A stretch of 64,000 nt of DNA from Oceanisphaera avium (lineage in GTDB: Bacteria > Pseudomonadota > Gammaproteobacteria > Enterobacterales > Aeromonadaceae), in contig NZ_CP021376.1 of NCBI RefSeq assembly GCF_002157875.1, positions 2,312,501-2,376,500 of the forward strand. The letters are read 5' to 3'. The notes beneath the pieces are model-generated. The model saw only the letters and a program-made list of their open reading frames with translations, was not told the origin of the DNA and searched no databases. Shown here in pieces: positions 11,094 to 23,433 of this stretch. A program made the translations under genes and the position numbers. How positions within the stretch are numbered: position 1 is the stretch's first letter; every line of letters starts with the position of its first letter.

Positions 11094-12023
11094 TTAGAGC
11101 GGCGTGAGTCCGCTAATCAGTGGCAATCCGTGGTGATCTACGCCTGAGTCTAATAAATACCGACAGCGGCCTAAGGCCAGAGGTGCCTCCCCTAGCCATT
11201 GGCCAGATAAGTAAGCAAGCTGGCTCTGTCCAAAGCCACTTTGTAAGCTATCGCCAAGCAATACGGCTTGCCCTAACTGTTGAGCGTGGCGCACCAATGC
11301 TTGGTTATAAGCTAAGCCGCCTAGCTGACTGGGGCGAATAAGCAGTGCGCTGGCAAAACTAAACGCCCCTAAATCGACTTGCTGAGGCGGTGGTGTATCT
11401 AAATAGCGTGCTATATCCAGTGCCACTGGAATGTTAGCTTGCTCTGCCAACCCTTGAGCTTGTGCAAGGGTGGTGCCCGCATCCATTATCCAATCGATAC
11501 GTTGCCCGTCGATACGTGACCATAAGTCTTGGATATATTCGTCGCTAAATTGGCCCGCTCCATCCAGCACTAAGCGCACCTTAGGTGCTAATAAACACAA
11601 CTCGCGAATTAAGCCGGCGTCATAGTGAATACTGCCGGTAAGGGTAAGCCAAGCCAAGGCGGGGTGAATACGCCGACAGCGCCATGCGCGCACTAGAGGG
11701 TCGCGTGCTCCTTCTAACAATGGCAAGTTTAAAGGACTCGTTTTAAGGGAGAATGGCGCGCTAGGGAGCTGAGCTAAGGCGCAATCTAGACCAAACTGTA
11801 CGGCAGGGGTGTGAGCATTATGAGCCAGTCCTTGGCGCAGGCGGGCACAGGCTTGGCGAGCATCTTTGGCGACCAGCGCCATGTCTGCCGTAAGCGGTGG
11901 CGCTATTTCTCCCCAAGCGTCATTAATTTGGACAAAAAAGCCCTGTCGCTGGCCAATCATCTGCTGGGCAAAGACTAGCGGCTGAGTGAGTGATAATTGA
12001 TAAGGATAAAGACTAATAGACAT
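11094..12023 (-). CDS. MenC-like (o-succinylbenzoate synthase-like) enolase-superfamily protein with altered active site
   Basis: 309 aa, alignable by eye along its whole length with MenC of the menaquinone pathway. Landmarks are WGEI (37-40), PAVQFGLDCALAQL (73-86), LVLDG (151-155) and LLIRPSQLGGL (227-237). In MenC the KxK motif provides the catalytic lysines; the matching place here reads LTLTG (126-130). The distal catalytic lysine of the IKP motif is Arg230. The acidic ligand regions keep D154 and D203, while the EEP motif reads MDA (180-182). OSB synthase activity is therefore doubtful. No other men gene is nearby. It lies downstream of the thiamine operon's divergent promoter region, and an AGAACGG/GGCGAG ribosome site precedes the ATG. 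It may be a pseudoenzyme or have a changed reaction. Confidence 0.7.
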   Translation of the reverse strand: MSISLYPYQLSLTQPLVFAQQMIGQRQGFFVQINDAWGEIAPPLTADMALVAKDARQACARLRQGLAHNAHTPAVQFGLDCALAQLPSAPFSLKTSPLNLPLLEGARDPLVRAWRCRRIHPALAWLTLTGSIHYDAGLIRELCLLAPKVRLVLDGAGQFSDEYIQDLWSRIDGQRIDWIMDAGTTLAQAQGLAEQANIPVALDIARYLDTPPPQQVDLGAFSFASALLIRPSQLGGLAYNQALVRHAQQLGQAVLLGDSLQSGFGQSQLAYLSGQWLGEAPLALGRCRYLLDSGVDHHGLPLISGLTPL

Positions 12024-12152
12024 CCGTTCTCGCCTTAAAAAGAAAGCACGCCGCCGCGATGCGACTTAAGCTAACCGACAGCTAATTTCACCTGAAGATA
12101 CCAGTTGAGGCGAACAATGACAGCCTAACAGAGAATGAGTTATTGGTAATTT

Positions 12153-12181
12153 TTGACTGAGCGTGCCAGTGAGCTTTGCTT
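12153..12181 (+). promoter_or_regulatory. Possible promoter of the thiamine operon
   Basis: TTGACT (12153) and TTGCTT (12176) are spaced 17 bp, upstream of the TPP riboswitch. The -10 is poor, so the placement is tentative. Confidence 0.3.
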
Positions 12182-12213
12182 TTGTGATCTGGATCTGCTT
12201 TACTGGCCACTAT

Positions 12214-12303
12214 CTTGTCGGAGTGCTCTATGGAGCTGAGACCACGAATGTGGGATCCGTTGAACCTGATCAGGCTAGTACCTGCGTAAGGGAAGCAAGT
12301 GAG
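12214..12303 (+). promoter_or_regulatory. TPP (THI-element) riboswitch
   Basis: It contains the conserved blocks of a thiamine-pyrophosphate aptamer in order: CGGAGTGCTC, GAGCTGAGA (~12233-12241), CCGTTGAACCTGATC (~12257-12271), GGCTAGTACCTGCG and GGGAAGC. It sits ~80 nt upstream of thiC. TPP binding is expected to repress the operon. The leader after the aptamer has no obvious T-rich terminator hairpin, so control at translation initiation of thiC is more likely. Confidence 0.93.
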
Positions 12304-12350
12304 AAATTGGCGTTTTTCCCCTCTACCATTTTCTTTATCAACACTCCTGA

Positions 12351-15883
<3,533 letters not shown>

Positions 15884-15884
15884 G

Positions 15885-16643
15885 ATGGTTAGCGACAGCC
15901 AGCTCACCGACGACGAATTTATGCGCTACAGCCGCCACTTACTGCTAGAAGAAGTGGGCGAGCAAGGGCAGCTAAAGCTTAAGCAGGGTTCAGTACTGAT
16001 TGTCGGGTTAGGCGGCCTTGGCTCGCCGGCGGTGCAATATTTAGCCGCGGCGGGGGTGGGTACCTTATGGTTAGCAGATTTTGATCATATCGAGGTTAGT
16101 AACCTACAGCGCCAGACGCTGTATGATATGAAAAGCTTAAAGCACAGTAAGGCAGAAACGGCACGCATTAAGCTACAAAATCTAAACCCTGAAGTAGAAG
16201 TCATTGCCATTAATCAAAAAATGGATGAGCAAAACTTAGCCGCTTTTGTGGCTGAGGTCGACTTGGTGTTAGATTGCACCGATAATATCCTCATTCGCCA
16301 GCAACTCAATGCCGCCTGCTATCAGGCTGGTAAACCGTTGTTAGTAGGGGCTGCGATTCGTTTTGAAGGGCAATTGCTGGCGCTAGACCCTAAGCAAGAT
16401 CACGGTTGTTATCGATGTCTTTATGGCACCGATATCGGGGAGCGACTTAATTGCAGCAACTCAGGCGTAATTGGCCCTGTGGTGGGCACTATTGGTATGC
16501 TGCAAGCGCTGGAAGCCATTAAGTTTTTTACACAAACCGGTAGCGTACCTTGGGGTGAGCTAAAACTATTTGATGCCAAAAACCACAGTTGGCATGGCTT
16601 GCGGGTACCAAAAGATCCCGCTTGTCCGGTCTGTGGATCCTAA
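15885..16643 (+). CDS. thiF: ThiS adenylyltransferase ThiF (MoeB/HesA family)
   Basis: 252 aa E1-like enzyme. The nucleotide loop GLGGLGSPAVQYL (43-55) is present, and two Cys pairs (CYRC and the C-terminal CPVC) bind zinc. It adenylates the C-terminus of ThiS so that sulfur can be loaded for thiazole synthesis. By sequence alone it could be MoeB; position between thiDE and thiS makes ThiF the better call. It begins 2 bp after thiDE. Confidence 0.93.
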   Translation: MVSDSQLTDDEFMRYSRHLLLEEVGEQGQLKLKQGSVLIVGLGGLGSPAVQYLAAAGVGTLWLADFDHIEVSNLQRQTLYDMKSLKHSKAETARIKLQNLNPEVEVIAINQKMDEQNLAAFVAEVDLVLDCTDNILIRQQLNAACYQAGKPLLVGAAIRFEGQLLALDPKQDHGCYRCLYGTDIGERLNCSNSGVIGPVVGTIGMLQALEAIKFFTQTGSVPWGELKLFDAKNHSWHGLRVPKDPACPVCGS

Positions 16644-16655
16644 GGGAGGTAAAGA

Positions 16656-16856
16656 ATGCAAATCACCTTAAATGATAAAACCATGATGTTGACCGAGGGC
16701 ATTACCCTCGGTCAATTATTACAAGATCTTGAACAAGATAAGCCGGGCGTGGCGGTGGCGCTAAACCAGAGTGTGGTGGCGCGTGGCCAATGGTCCGAGC
16801 AAGTTTTAAATGAAAACGATAAAGTTACGTTATTTCACGCCATAGCCGGAGGCTAA
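16656..16856 (+). CDS. thiS: Sulfur carrier protein ThiS
   Basis: 66 aa ubiquitin-like protein ending in the required Gly-Gly (FHAIAGG). The C-terminus becomes a thiocarboxylate that donates sulfur to ThiG. A strong AAGGGAGG ribosome site precedes the ATG. It is separated from thiG by a single base. Confidence 0.95.
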   Translation: MQITLNDKTMMLTEGITLGQLLQDLEQDKPGVAVALNQSVVARGQWSEQVLNENDKVTLFHAIAGG

Positions 16857-16857
16857 T

Positions 16858-17625
16858 ATGAGTCTTACCATTGCCGATAAAACCTTTAGTTCTCGTCTTT
16901 TTACCGGAACCGGTAAATTTGCCAGCCGTCAGCAGATGAAAGATGCGTTTTTTGCGGGTGGCTCAGAGATGGTCACCATGGCAATGAAGCGCGTTGATTT
17001 GGTTAATCACAGCGATGACATTTTGCCGCCCTTGCTGGAGTTAGGTGTGCATTTGCTGCCTAACACTGCAGGCGCGCACACCGTAGAAGAGGCGTTATTT
17101 GCAGCGCGTTTAGCTCGTGAGGCACTGGGCACGAACTGGTTAAAACTTGAAGTGCACCCTGATCCTAAGTATTTGCTGCCTGATCCCATTGAAACACTAA
17201 AAGCGGCGGAGATTTTAGTTAAAGAAGGCTTTATCGTCTTGCCTTATTGCAGCGCCGACCCTTTATTGTGTAAGCGCTTAGAAGAAGTAGGCTGTGCCGC
17301 TGTCATGCCACTGGGTGCGCCTATTGGCACCAATAAAGGCTTAGTGACTCATGATTTTCTACAAATCATTATCGAGCAGGCTAAGGTTCCGGTGATCGTT
17401 GATGCGGGAATTGGTGCGCCAAGTCATGCGGCTTACGCCATGGAGTTGGGGGCCGATGCCGTGCTAGTTAATACTGCTATTGCTACTGCGCGCGATCCTA
17501 TTGCTATGGCCAGTGCTTTTAAATTGGCAGTGGAGTCGGGTCGTCAAGCGTATTTGGCTGGGTTACCAACCAAAAGCCAATATGCCCAAGCAACCAGCCC
17601 GCTGACTAATTTTTCTCAAAAGTAA
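16858..17625 (+). CDS. thiG: Thiazole synthase ThiG
   Basis: 255 aa TIM-barrel enzyme. It combines deoxyxylulose-5-phosphate, dehydroglycine and ThiS-bound sulfur into the thiazole phosphate. The Schiff-base lysine lies in the conserved [16 protein letters not shown] segment (~97-112, K within). [16 protein letters not shown] and [12 protein letters not shown] form the phosphate site. It is the last gene of the operon. In relatives thiH follows; here a terminator follows directly, so dehydroglycine must be supplied by an enzyme encoded elsewhere. Confidence 0.95.
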   Translation: MSLTIADKTFSSRLFTGTGKFASRQQMKDAFFAGGSEMVTMAMKRVDLVNHSDDILPPLLELGVHLLPNTAGAHTVEEALFAARLAREALGTNWLKLEVHPDPKYLLPDPIETLKAAEILVKEGFIVLPYCSADPLLCKRLEEVGCAAVMPLGAPIGTNKGLVTHDFLQIIIEQAKVPVIVDAGIGAPSHAAYAMELGADAVLVNTAIATARDPIAMASAFKLAVESGRQAYLAGLPTKSQYAQATSPLTNFSQK

Positions 17626-17641
17626 CTTAGTTTTACCTAAT

Positions 17642-17669
17642 AAAAAAACCTGCTGCGGCAGGTTTTTTT
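17642..17669 (+). terminator. Rho-independent terminator of the thiamine operon
   Basis: AACCTGC / GCAGGTT stem with TGCG loop, then seven T. It lies 16 bp after the thiG stop. Confidence 0.93.
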
Positions 17670-17827
17670 ATATCTAACCCTTGCGCTTCAGTCAAATTAA
17701 GACGCAGCCTCTGCATTTAGTGTGACTAAACATGGTGTGAGTGGCTAACAGCCGTTAAGCTAAAGTGACCGCCTACTCGCGTCCCGCCCTTGAGCGAAAC
17801 CTACCTAATATCGATGAGGATAAGTAA

Positions 17828-18226
17828 ATGAACAATACGCACAGTGTGGTGATCGGCTATGTGTTATGGATTTTTGGTTTTATGGGAGCGCACCGCTTTT
17901 ACTACGGTCGCCCTATTAGCGGCATTATTTACTTCTTCACGCTGGGCTTATTTTTTATTGGCTGGATTGTGGATCTCTTTTTAATTCCCAGCATGGATAA
18001 ATCCGCCGACCGCCGTTTTACTAAAGGCAGCAAAGATTACAACATTACCTGGATTTTAATGACTTTTCTCGGCATCTTTGGCGCGCATCGTCTTTACATG
18101 GGCAAGTGGATCACGGCTATTTTATGGTTTTTTACCGGTGGTTTCTTTTTGATAGGTTATCTTTATGACTTTTGCACTTTAAACAGCCAAATCGACGAAG
18201 TTAACCGAAATTCAAGAAGGTTATGA
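17828..18226 (+). CDS. Membrane protein with two TM2 domains
   Basis: 132 aa built of two similar halves. Each has a hydrophobic segment, the GAHRFYYG / GAHRLYMG motif typical of TM2, then a second hydrophobic segment ending in Asp (IVDLFLIP; YLYDFCTL). Four membrane spans are likely. TM2 proteins have no settled function in bacteria. ATG preceded by GAGGATAAGTAA. It stands alone between the thi operon and the convergent cardiolipin synthase genes. Confidence 0.85.
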   Translation: MNNTHSVVIGYVLWIFGFMGAHRFYYGRPISGIIYFFTLGLFFIGWIVDLFLIPSMDKSADRRFTKGSKDYNITWILMTFLGIFGAHRLYMGKWITAILWFFTGGFFLIGYLYDFCTLNSQIDEVNRNSRRL

Positions 18227-18341
18227 TAAGTAACGGTCATAAACCATACGTTATCTAGGTGCTTAATCTTAATTTTCCGTGTATTGAGTGGCAAAAAAAT
18301 ATTGAGTCTTTAGAAATTAGCTTACAGCGGACGGCTAGCTG

Positions 18342-19916
18342 TTAAAGCATGCCTTCGATAGGGAGATAGCCAAAAGCCCACACTTGAAAACGCCGCCACT
18401 GGCTAGCTTCTGGCTCGTGGCTAATAAGAGTTGCGGGCTGGTGAGACTCATCTCGCCATATTAAACGTTCGCGCTTGCCCCACCATGCTTTAGTAGATAT
18501 TACATCTAAGTGCCATGCATGCTCGGGAAGATCATTCAAAAAAGTGGTACTGGCTGTGCTAGCTAACGTTTTACTATAAATAAGTACCCCAATTTCGGTA
18601 TTTAAATTAATGGAACGGGGGTCTAAATTCATAGAGCCCACAAACAAAGTATCGCGATCAAAAATCATGGTTTTAGCATGTAGACTGGCACGTGATGAGC
18701 CGGGTAAGTCTTTTTTGTAACTGTTATTTTTAAGCGCACTGGCACTGGGTCGTAATTCCCACAGCTCTACGCCTGCTGTTATTAATGGCTTACGATAGCG
18801 GGCATAACCGGCGTGCACCGCCGGCACATCATTTGCGGCAAGCGAGTTAGTTAAAATCGTAACTTTGGCGCCTGCGTCAATCCAACTTGCAAAACGACTT
18901 ACCCCATTGTTACCAGGAATAAAGTAGGGCGAGACGATCAATGCCTCGTTTTCGACTTCACTAAGTAAGGCATTAAGCGCAGGCGCCATATGGCCGTGGG
19001 TATTATCGCTAGCATTAAGAATTTTATCTGGCGTGTCATAAATTAGGCTAAAGTCGGCCCAGTGAAACGCTAACGAACCTTGTTTTAATTGCTCGACTAA
19101 TTGCAGCGAAGCAAGTCGTGCTAGATAAGTTTGGCTGCGCTCACTGTTCATGGCGCTATGCAGTTGCTGGCGCGCCTTAGTGAGAGCGGTGGCTCCTTGG
19201 CCTTGTTCAAATTGCTGAACGGGGCTTGATAAAACATGGTTCCAATAGAGATCAAAAGCGCCAGATACCTGTGGCGCAAAACTTCCCACCCCTAATACAT
19301 CTAAGTCAGTGAAGTTGGTGTGCTCATCGGCGCCAAAGTAAGTATTACCAATATTACGCCCGCCAATAATAGCGGCCTGATTATCGGCAATAAATGACTT
19401 ATTGTGCATCCGCCTGTTTACCCGCTTAAAGCGAGTGATAAAGTCTAAGTAAGGCATCACTCGGTTGCTAAAAGGATTAAATAAGCGCACTGAGATATTA
19501 GGATGTTGCGCTAAGGCGGCAAGCAACTTTTCTTGACCATGGTGGCCAAAGTCATCGAGTAGTAAGCGCACTCGCACTCCGCGGTCTGCGGCGCGTAATA
19601 AGTAATGACTAAAAAGCTTGGCGGTGTCATCGTCATGAAACAGATAATATTGAATATCTAGCGTTTTATCGGCCGCCTCCATTAATAACAAACGCGTTAC
19701 AAAAGCATCTAAACCATTACTTAATAAGTAAAAGCCAGAGCTGGCTGTTTGAGCCTTTGCCTCTTGCGCTATGCCTTGGCCAAGGCGCGTGTCTTGAGTA
19801 TCGCTAAATGCCGAGCTAATAGGGCGATAAACTTGCGCTTGCGCCCCACAACCGCTTAAATAACTACTCAGCAATAAGATAAGGCTTAGATAAAACACGT
19901 GAAAATTAGCGGTCAT
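18342..19916 (-). CDS. Phospholipase D-family cardiolipin synthase (ClsC-like), lipoprotein form
   Basis: 524 aa with two HKD motifs: HNKSFIADNQAAIIGGRN (~165-182) and HAKTMIFDRDTLFVGSMN (~407-424). This is the ClsC/YmdC-type arrangement, which makes cardiolipin from two phospholipids. The N-terminus is a lipoprotein signal with lipobox LSGC (Cys ~23). The residue after the cysteine is Gly, so outer-membrane sorting is possible. It is a tandem paralogue of the gene at 20018-21586, same strand, ~100 bp apart. Enzyme specificity is inferred. Confidence 0.85.
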   Translation of the reverse strand: MTANFHVFYLSLILLLSSYLSGCGAQAQVYRPISSAFSDTQDTRLGQGIAQEAKAQTASSGFYLLSNGLDAFVTRLLLMEAADKTLDIQYYLFHDDDTAKLFSHYLLRAADRGVRVRLLLDDFGHHGQEKLLAALAQHPNISVRLFNPFSNRVMPYLDFITRFKRVNRRMHNKSFIADNQAAIIGGRNIGNTYFGADEHTNFTDLDVLGVGSFAPQVSGAFDLYWNHVLSSPVQQFEQGQGATALTKARQQLHSAMNSERSQTYLARLASLQLVEQLKQGSLAFHWADFSLIYDTPDKILNASDNTHGHMAPALNALLSEVENEALIVSPYFIPGNNGVSRFASWIDAGAKVTILTNSLAANDVPAVHAGYARYRKPLITAGVELWELRPSASALKNNSYKKDLPGSSRASLHAKTMIFDRDTLFVGSMNLDPRSINLNTEIGVLIYSKTLASTASTTFLNDLPEHAWHLDVISTKAWWGKRERLIWRDESHQPATLISHEPEASQWRRFQVWAFGYLPIEGML

Positions 19917-20017
19917 AGCGGCGTCTTTTTATAAAAATTAAGCTTAAGTGTATCGCAGCCTAGCGACTAGATAACTCATTTTGGCGCTCAACTTGAGCGA
20001 CCAGATAGGGTTATATG

Positions 20018-21586
20018 CTACAAAAAGGCGTCTATGGGTAAGTAACCAAACAAGCGCGCGCGAATGCGACTCCATAGGCTAGCCTCTGGCTCATGATGAT
20101 AGCGAATGATGGCGTTGGGATCGGACTCGTCGAGCCAATTAAGGAGTGGGCGTGAGTCTTTATTAATGTGTAAGCGCCAAGCGTGCTCGGGCAATTCATT
20201 TAAAAACACTCCACTCACGTATTCGGCTAAGCGTTCGCTATTAATTACTACGCCAATTTCAGTATTGAGATTAAGGGATCTGGGGTCTAAATTAAGTGAG
20301 CCGATAAACAGCGTTTTACGATCAAATACCAGCGTTTTAGCATGTAAGCTGGCCTTTGATGAGCTAGGAAGGCCGCGTCGGCGTCGGCTTTTACGCGCTT
20401 TTTTACTACTAGGTTGTAGCTCCCATAAAGCGACGCCTGCCGCTAACATGGGCTGGCGGTATTTTGCATACCCAGCATGGACTAAGGGCACATCATTGGC
20501 GGCTAATGAATTGGTTAATACCGTCACTTTCGCCCCCGCTGCCACCCAAGCGGCTAACTTTTCTACGCCACTGTCTTCAGGGATAAAATAAGGCGACACT
20601 AACAGCGCTTCTGTTGTGACCGACTGCCAAATGCTCTCTAAGCTTGCAGACAAATGACCGCGCGTATCTTCCCAGCCATTGAGTAGCTTATCGGGATGAT
20701 CATACACTAACGTTGCCTCTGCCCAGCGTAGTGCTAGCTTCCCCTGAGTCAGTTGTTCTACCAGCTTTAAATTACCTAAACGCGCTAAGTAATCACGACT
20801 GTGTTTATTATGACTGCTAAAGGCGAGCCTGCGTCGTACTCTCTTTAACGAGGGGGCGATGCGTTTGCGCGCTAAATTTTGCATCGGTACCGCTAAGCTA
20901 TGATGCCAATATATATCAAAACTGGCGCCAACATCTTGGGCGAACTGTCCTACGCCCAACACATCTAAATCACTGAAACTGGCATATTTATCGGCGCCAA
21001 AATACGCGTTACCTATATTTCGCCCACCGATAATGGCGGCCTGGTTATCCACGGTAAATGACTTATTGTGCATGCGTCTGTGAATTTTAGAAAAGCGCGT
21101 TAAAAAATCCAGATAACGCCAGCGCCGATTGTTAAAGGGATTAAATAAACGAATAGAAATATTAGGGTGTTTAATTAGGGCTCTAAATAAACGCTCTTGG
21201 CCATAATGGCCAAAATCATCCAGCAACATGCGTACCCGCACGCCTCGATCGGCGGCGCGTAATAAATAATAAGTAAACAGCTTGGCCGTGGCATCTCGGT
21301 GAAACAGGTAATACTGTACATCCAGCGTTTGATCGGCGGCTTCCATTAAAGATAAACGAGTCACGAAAGCATCTAGGGCATTATTAAGAATAAAAAAGCC
21401 CGAGCTGCCTTGTTGCTTTGCAGTGGCTTTCATAATGCCTTGGCCTAAGCGCGTGTACTTAGAGTTGCGCGGCTCAAAAGGAGTAGGCTCGGGCTGTGGT
21501 TCGGGGACGCCAAACCAAGCTCGAAAGCGCGACAATAATCGTTTTGCATAATGGTTCATAGCAGCTTCTAGGTGAGTGCTTCGCAT
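20018..21586 (-). CDS. Phospholipase D-family cardiolipin synthase (ClsC-like), second copy
   Basis: 522 aa, highly similar in order to its neighbour, with HKD motifs HNKSFTVDNQAAIIGGRN and HAKTLVFDRKTLFIGSLN. It differs at the N-terminus: no lipobox or clear signal, but a basic start followed by a proline-rich stretch (PEPQPEPTP), so it is probably cytoplasmic or peripherally bound. An internal ATG at 21559 (MNHYAK) is a possible alternative start; neither has an ideal ribosome site. It probably arose by tandem duplication and heads the two-gene unit. Confidence 0.85.
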   Translation of the reverse strand: MRSTHLEAAMNHYAKRLLSRFRAWFGVPEPQPEPTPFEPRNSKYTRLGQGIMKATAKQQGSSGFFILNNALDAFVTRLSLMEAADQTLDVQYYLFHRDATAKLFTYYLLRAADRGVRVRMLLDDFGHYGQERLFRALIKHPNISIRLFNPFNNRRWRYLDFLTRFSKIHRRMHNKSFTVDNQAAIIGGRNIGNAYFGADKYASFSDLDVLGVGQFAQDVGASFDIYWHHSLAVPMQNLARKRIAPSLKRVRRRLAFSSHNKHSRDYLARLGNLKLVEQLTQGKLALRWAEATLVYDHPDKLLNGWEDTRGHLSASLESIWQSVTTEALLVSPYFIPEDSGVEKLAAWVAAGAKVTVLTNSLAANDVPLVHAGYAKYRQPMLAAGVALWELQPSSKKARKSRRRRGLPSSSKASLHAKTLVFDRKTLFIGSLNLDPRSLNLNTEIGVVINSERLAEYVSGVFLNELPEHAWRLHINKDSRPLLNWLDESDPNAIIRYHHEPEASLWSRIRARLFGYLPIDAFL

Positions 21587-21907
21587 AACCTCAGTATAAA
21601 CAGCTCATGAGACTAAAGATAAGAAACTAAGACAGGATAAATTATTAGGCTAGCAGGCAGTAAGTTAAGTCGTTGCTAATTAACAGGTTGATGAAAGGTT
21701 GGCGCCTACTAACCTACAGAGAATTTACTGCTAATAAAGTATAATTTTACGCATTAATGAGTGGCAATAAGGCAGCTAAAAGCACGGATTTAATACCATA
21801 ATAGTCTGACTCATCTGGCTATTATTGAGCCAAAATGCCACAAATATTTGTAAATCAACAGCTAAATCCTTTAGTATGATAAGGTTACAGTTCTAAAGGA
21901 GCTTGTT
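21587..21907. other. Intergenic region between divergent cls and tmm genes
   Basis: 321 bp of AT-rich DNA between divergently transcribed genes. It must hold both promoters. TTGTAA and TTAGTA spaced 17 bp just before tmm is a weak candidate. No ORF, RNA or repeat was recognised. Confidence 0.4.
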
Positions 21908-23290
21908 TTGAAACAGCAGAAAATAGCGATTTTGGGCGCAGGGCCCAGCGGTTTAGCTCAGTTGCGTGCCTTTGAAGCTGCGCGCCAAGCTGGGGTAAAA
22001 AACCTACCAGAGATAGTGTGTTTTGAGAAACAAAACGACATCGGCGGCATGTGGAATTACACTTGGCGCACCGGCTTAGATAAAAATGGCGAGCCTGTAC
22101 ACGGCAGTATGTATCGCTATTTATGGTCTAACGGCCCTAAAGAATGCTTAGAGTTCGCAGATTATTCTTTTGACGAGCATTTTGGTCAGGCCATCCCTTC
22201 TTATCCGCCACGTGCTGTGCTCAAAGATTATATTATGGGGCGTATCGATAAAGCGGCCATTTCTAAGTACATACGTTTCGAATGCCCAGTGCGTTGGGTG
22301 ACTTATGACGAAAGCAGCAAATTATTTACTGTTACCGTCATGAATCATAGAACTGGCAAACAAGAAACCGATGAATTTGACTATGTCGTAGTTGCCACTG
22401 GCCATTTTTCAACGCCCAATATGCCTTATTTTGAAGGTCTAGAGCAGTTTCCTGGGCGAGTGTTACATGCTCATGATTTTAGAGATGCGCTAGAATTTGC
22501 TAACCAAGATGTGTTGTTAGTCGGCGCCAGTTACTCCGCAGAAGATATCGGCTCACAGTGCTTTAAGTACGGCGCTAAGTCGGTAACTATTAGTTATCGC
22601 ACTAACCCTATCGGTTTTGATTGGCCAAAGGGAATGAGTGAGCGGCCTTTATTACTGCGCTTAGAAGGTAATGTAGGGCATTTTAGTGATGGCAGTAGTA
22701 AGCAATTTGACTCGGTAGTGATGTGTACCGGTTATCTGTTTCACTTTCCGTTTTTACCCGATGAGTTGCGTTTGCAAACCCATAACTGCTTATATCCAGA
22801 CAATCTGTATAAAGGGGTTTTCTTTCAATCTAATCCTAAGCTTATTTATTTGGGCATGCAGGATCAGTATTACACCTTTAATATGTTTGACGCCCAAGCG
22901 TGGTATGCCAGAGATGTCATCTTAGGCCAGATAGCCTTGCCTGCGGCCGCACAGCGCCAGCAGGATATGCAAAGCTGGCTAGCGCGCCATGAACAACTTA
23001 CCGGCTGTAATGACGCAATCGATTTTCAAGCCAGTTATATTCGTGACTTATTAGAGGCTACCGACTACCCAGATTTTGCAGTTGAAGCGCAGGCTGAATT
23101 ATTTAAGCAGTGGCTACGTGATAAAGAAGCCGACATTATGGCCTTTAGAGAAAACGTGTACGCCTCTACTGTAACCGGCACCTTGGCCACGCAATTACCC
23201 GCGTCTTGGTTAGATATTAAAGATGACTCTTTAGAGAGCTTTATGTCCCTTGATTTTATTGAAGCTAATGAGCTAGATAAAGTCGATTAA
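21908..23290 (+). CDS. tmm: Trimethylamine monooxygenase (bacterial FMO, Tmm)
   Basis: 460 aa flavin-containing monooxygenase that oxidises trimethylamine to TMAO with NADPH and O2. The FAD loop is GAGPSG (10-15). The NADPH loop is GASYSAEDIG (~198-207), preceded by the FMO-type segment FPGRVLHAHDF. GGMWNYTWRTG, GSMYRYLWSNGPKE, LEFADYSFDEHFG and FNMFDAQAWYARD agree closely with marine Tmm rather than Baeyer-Villiger enzymes. Start TTG (21908) has AAAGGAGC upstream. It is monocistronic with its own terminator; no TMAO demethylase or dimethylamine genes adjoin it. Confidence 0.9.
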   Translation: MKQQKIAILGAGPSGLAQLRAFEAARQAGVKNLPEIVCFEKQNDIGGMWNYTWRTGLDKNGEPVHGSMYRYLWSNGPKECLEFADYSFDEHFGQAIPSYPPRAVLKDYIMGRIDKAAISKYIRFECPVRWVTYDESSKLFTVTVMNHRTGKQETDEFDYVVVATGHFSTPNMPYFEGLEQFPGRVLHAHDFRDALEFANQDVLLVGASYSAEDIGSQCFKYGAKSVTISYRTNPIGFDWPKGMSERPLLLRLEGNVGHFSDGSSKQFDSVVMCTGYLFHFPFLPDELRLQTHNCLYPDNLYKGVFFQSNPKLIYLGMQDQYYTFNMFDAQAWYARDVILGQIALPAAAQRQQDMQSWLARHEQLTGCNDAIDFQASYIRDLLEATDYPDFAVEAQAELFKQWLRDKEADIMAFRENVYASTVTGTLATQLPASWLDIKDDSLESFMSLDFIEANELDKVD

Positions 23291-23308
23291 GCATGGCGTT
23301 TGCTTAAC

Positions 23309-23336
23309 AAGCCTGCCTAAATGGCAGGCTTTTTTA
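23309..23336 (+). terminator. Rho-independent terminator of tmm
   Basis: AAGCCTGCC / GGCAGGCTT stem, TAAAT loop, then six T, starting 18 bp after the tmm stop. Confidence 0.92.
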
Positions 23337-23433
23337 TGGGCGCTTATCCAGCACGTTTTTTGCTTGATAGCTTTGGTGGTACAGGATGTGCTTGAGGTAG
23401 AAACAGCGGGTATTGTAAATCTGACTCTGCTCG

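Noticed and set aside
15885..16643. MoeB (molybdopterin synthase adenylyltransferase)
   Set aside because: Sequence alone is ambiguous, but the position between thiDE and thiS makes ThiF far more likely.
21908..23290. FAD enzyme as ThiO (substitute for missing thiH)
   Set aside because: The sequence matches trimethylamine monooxygenase throughout, not a glycine-oxidase fold, and it is not in the thi operon.
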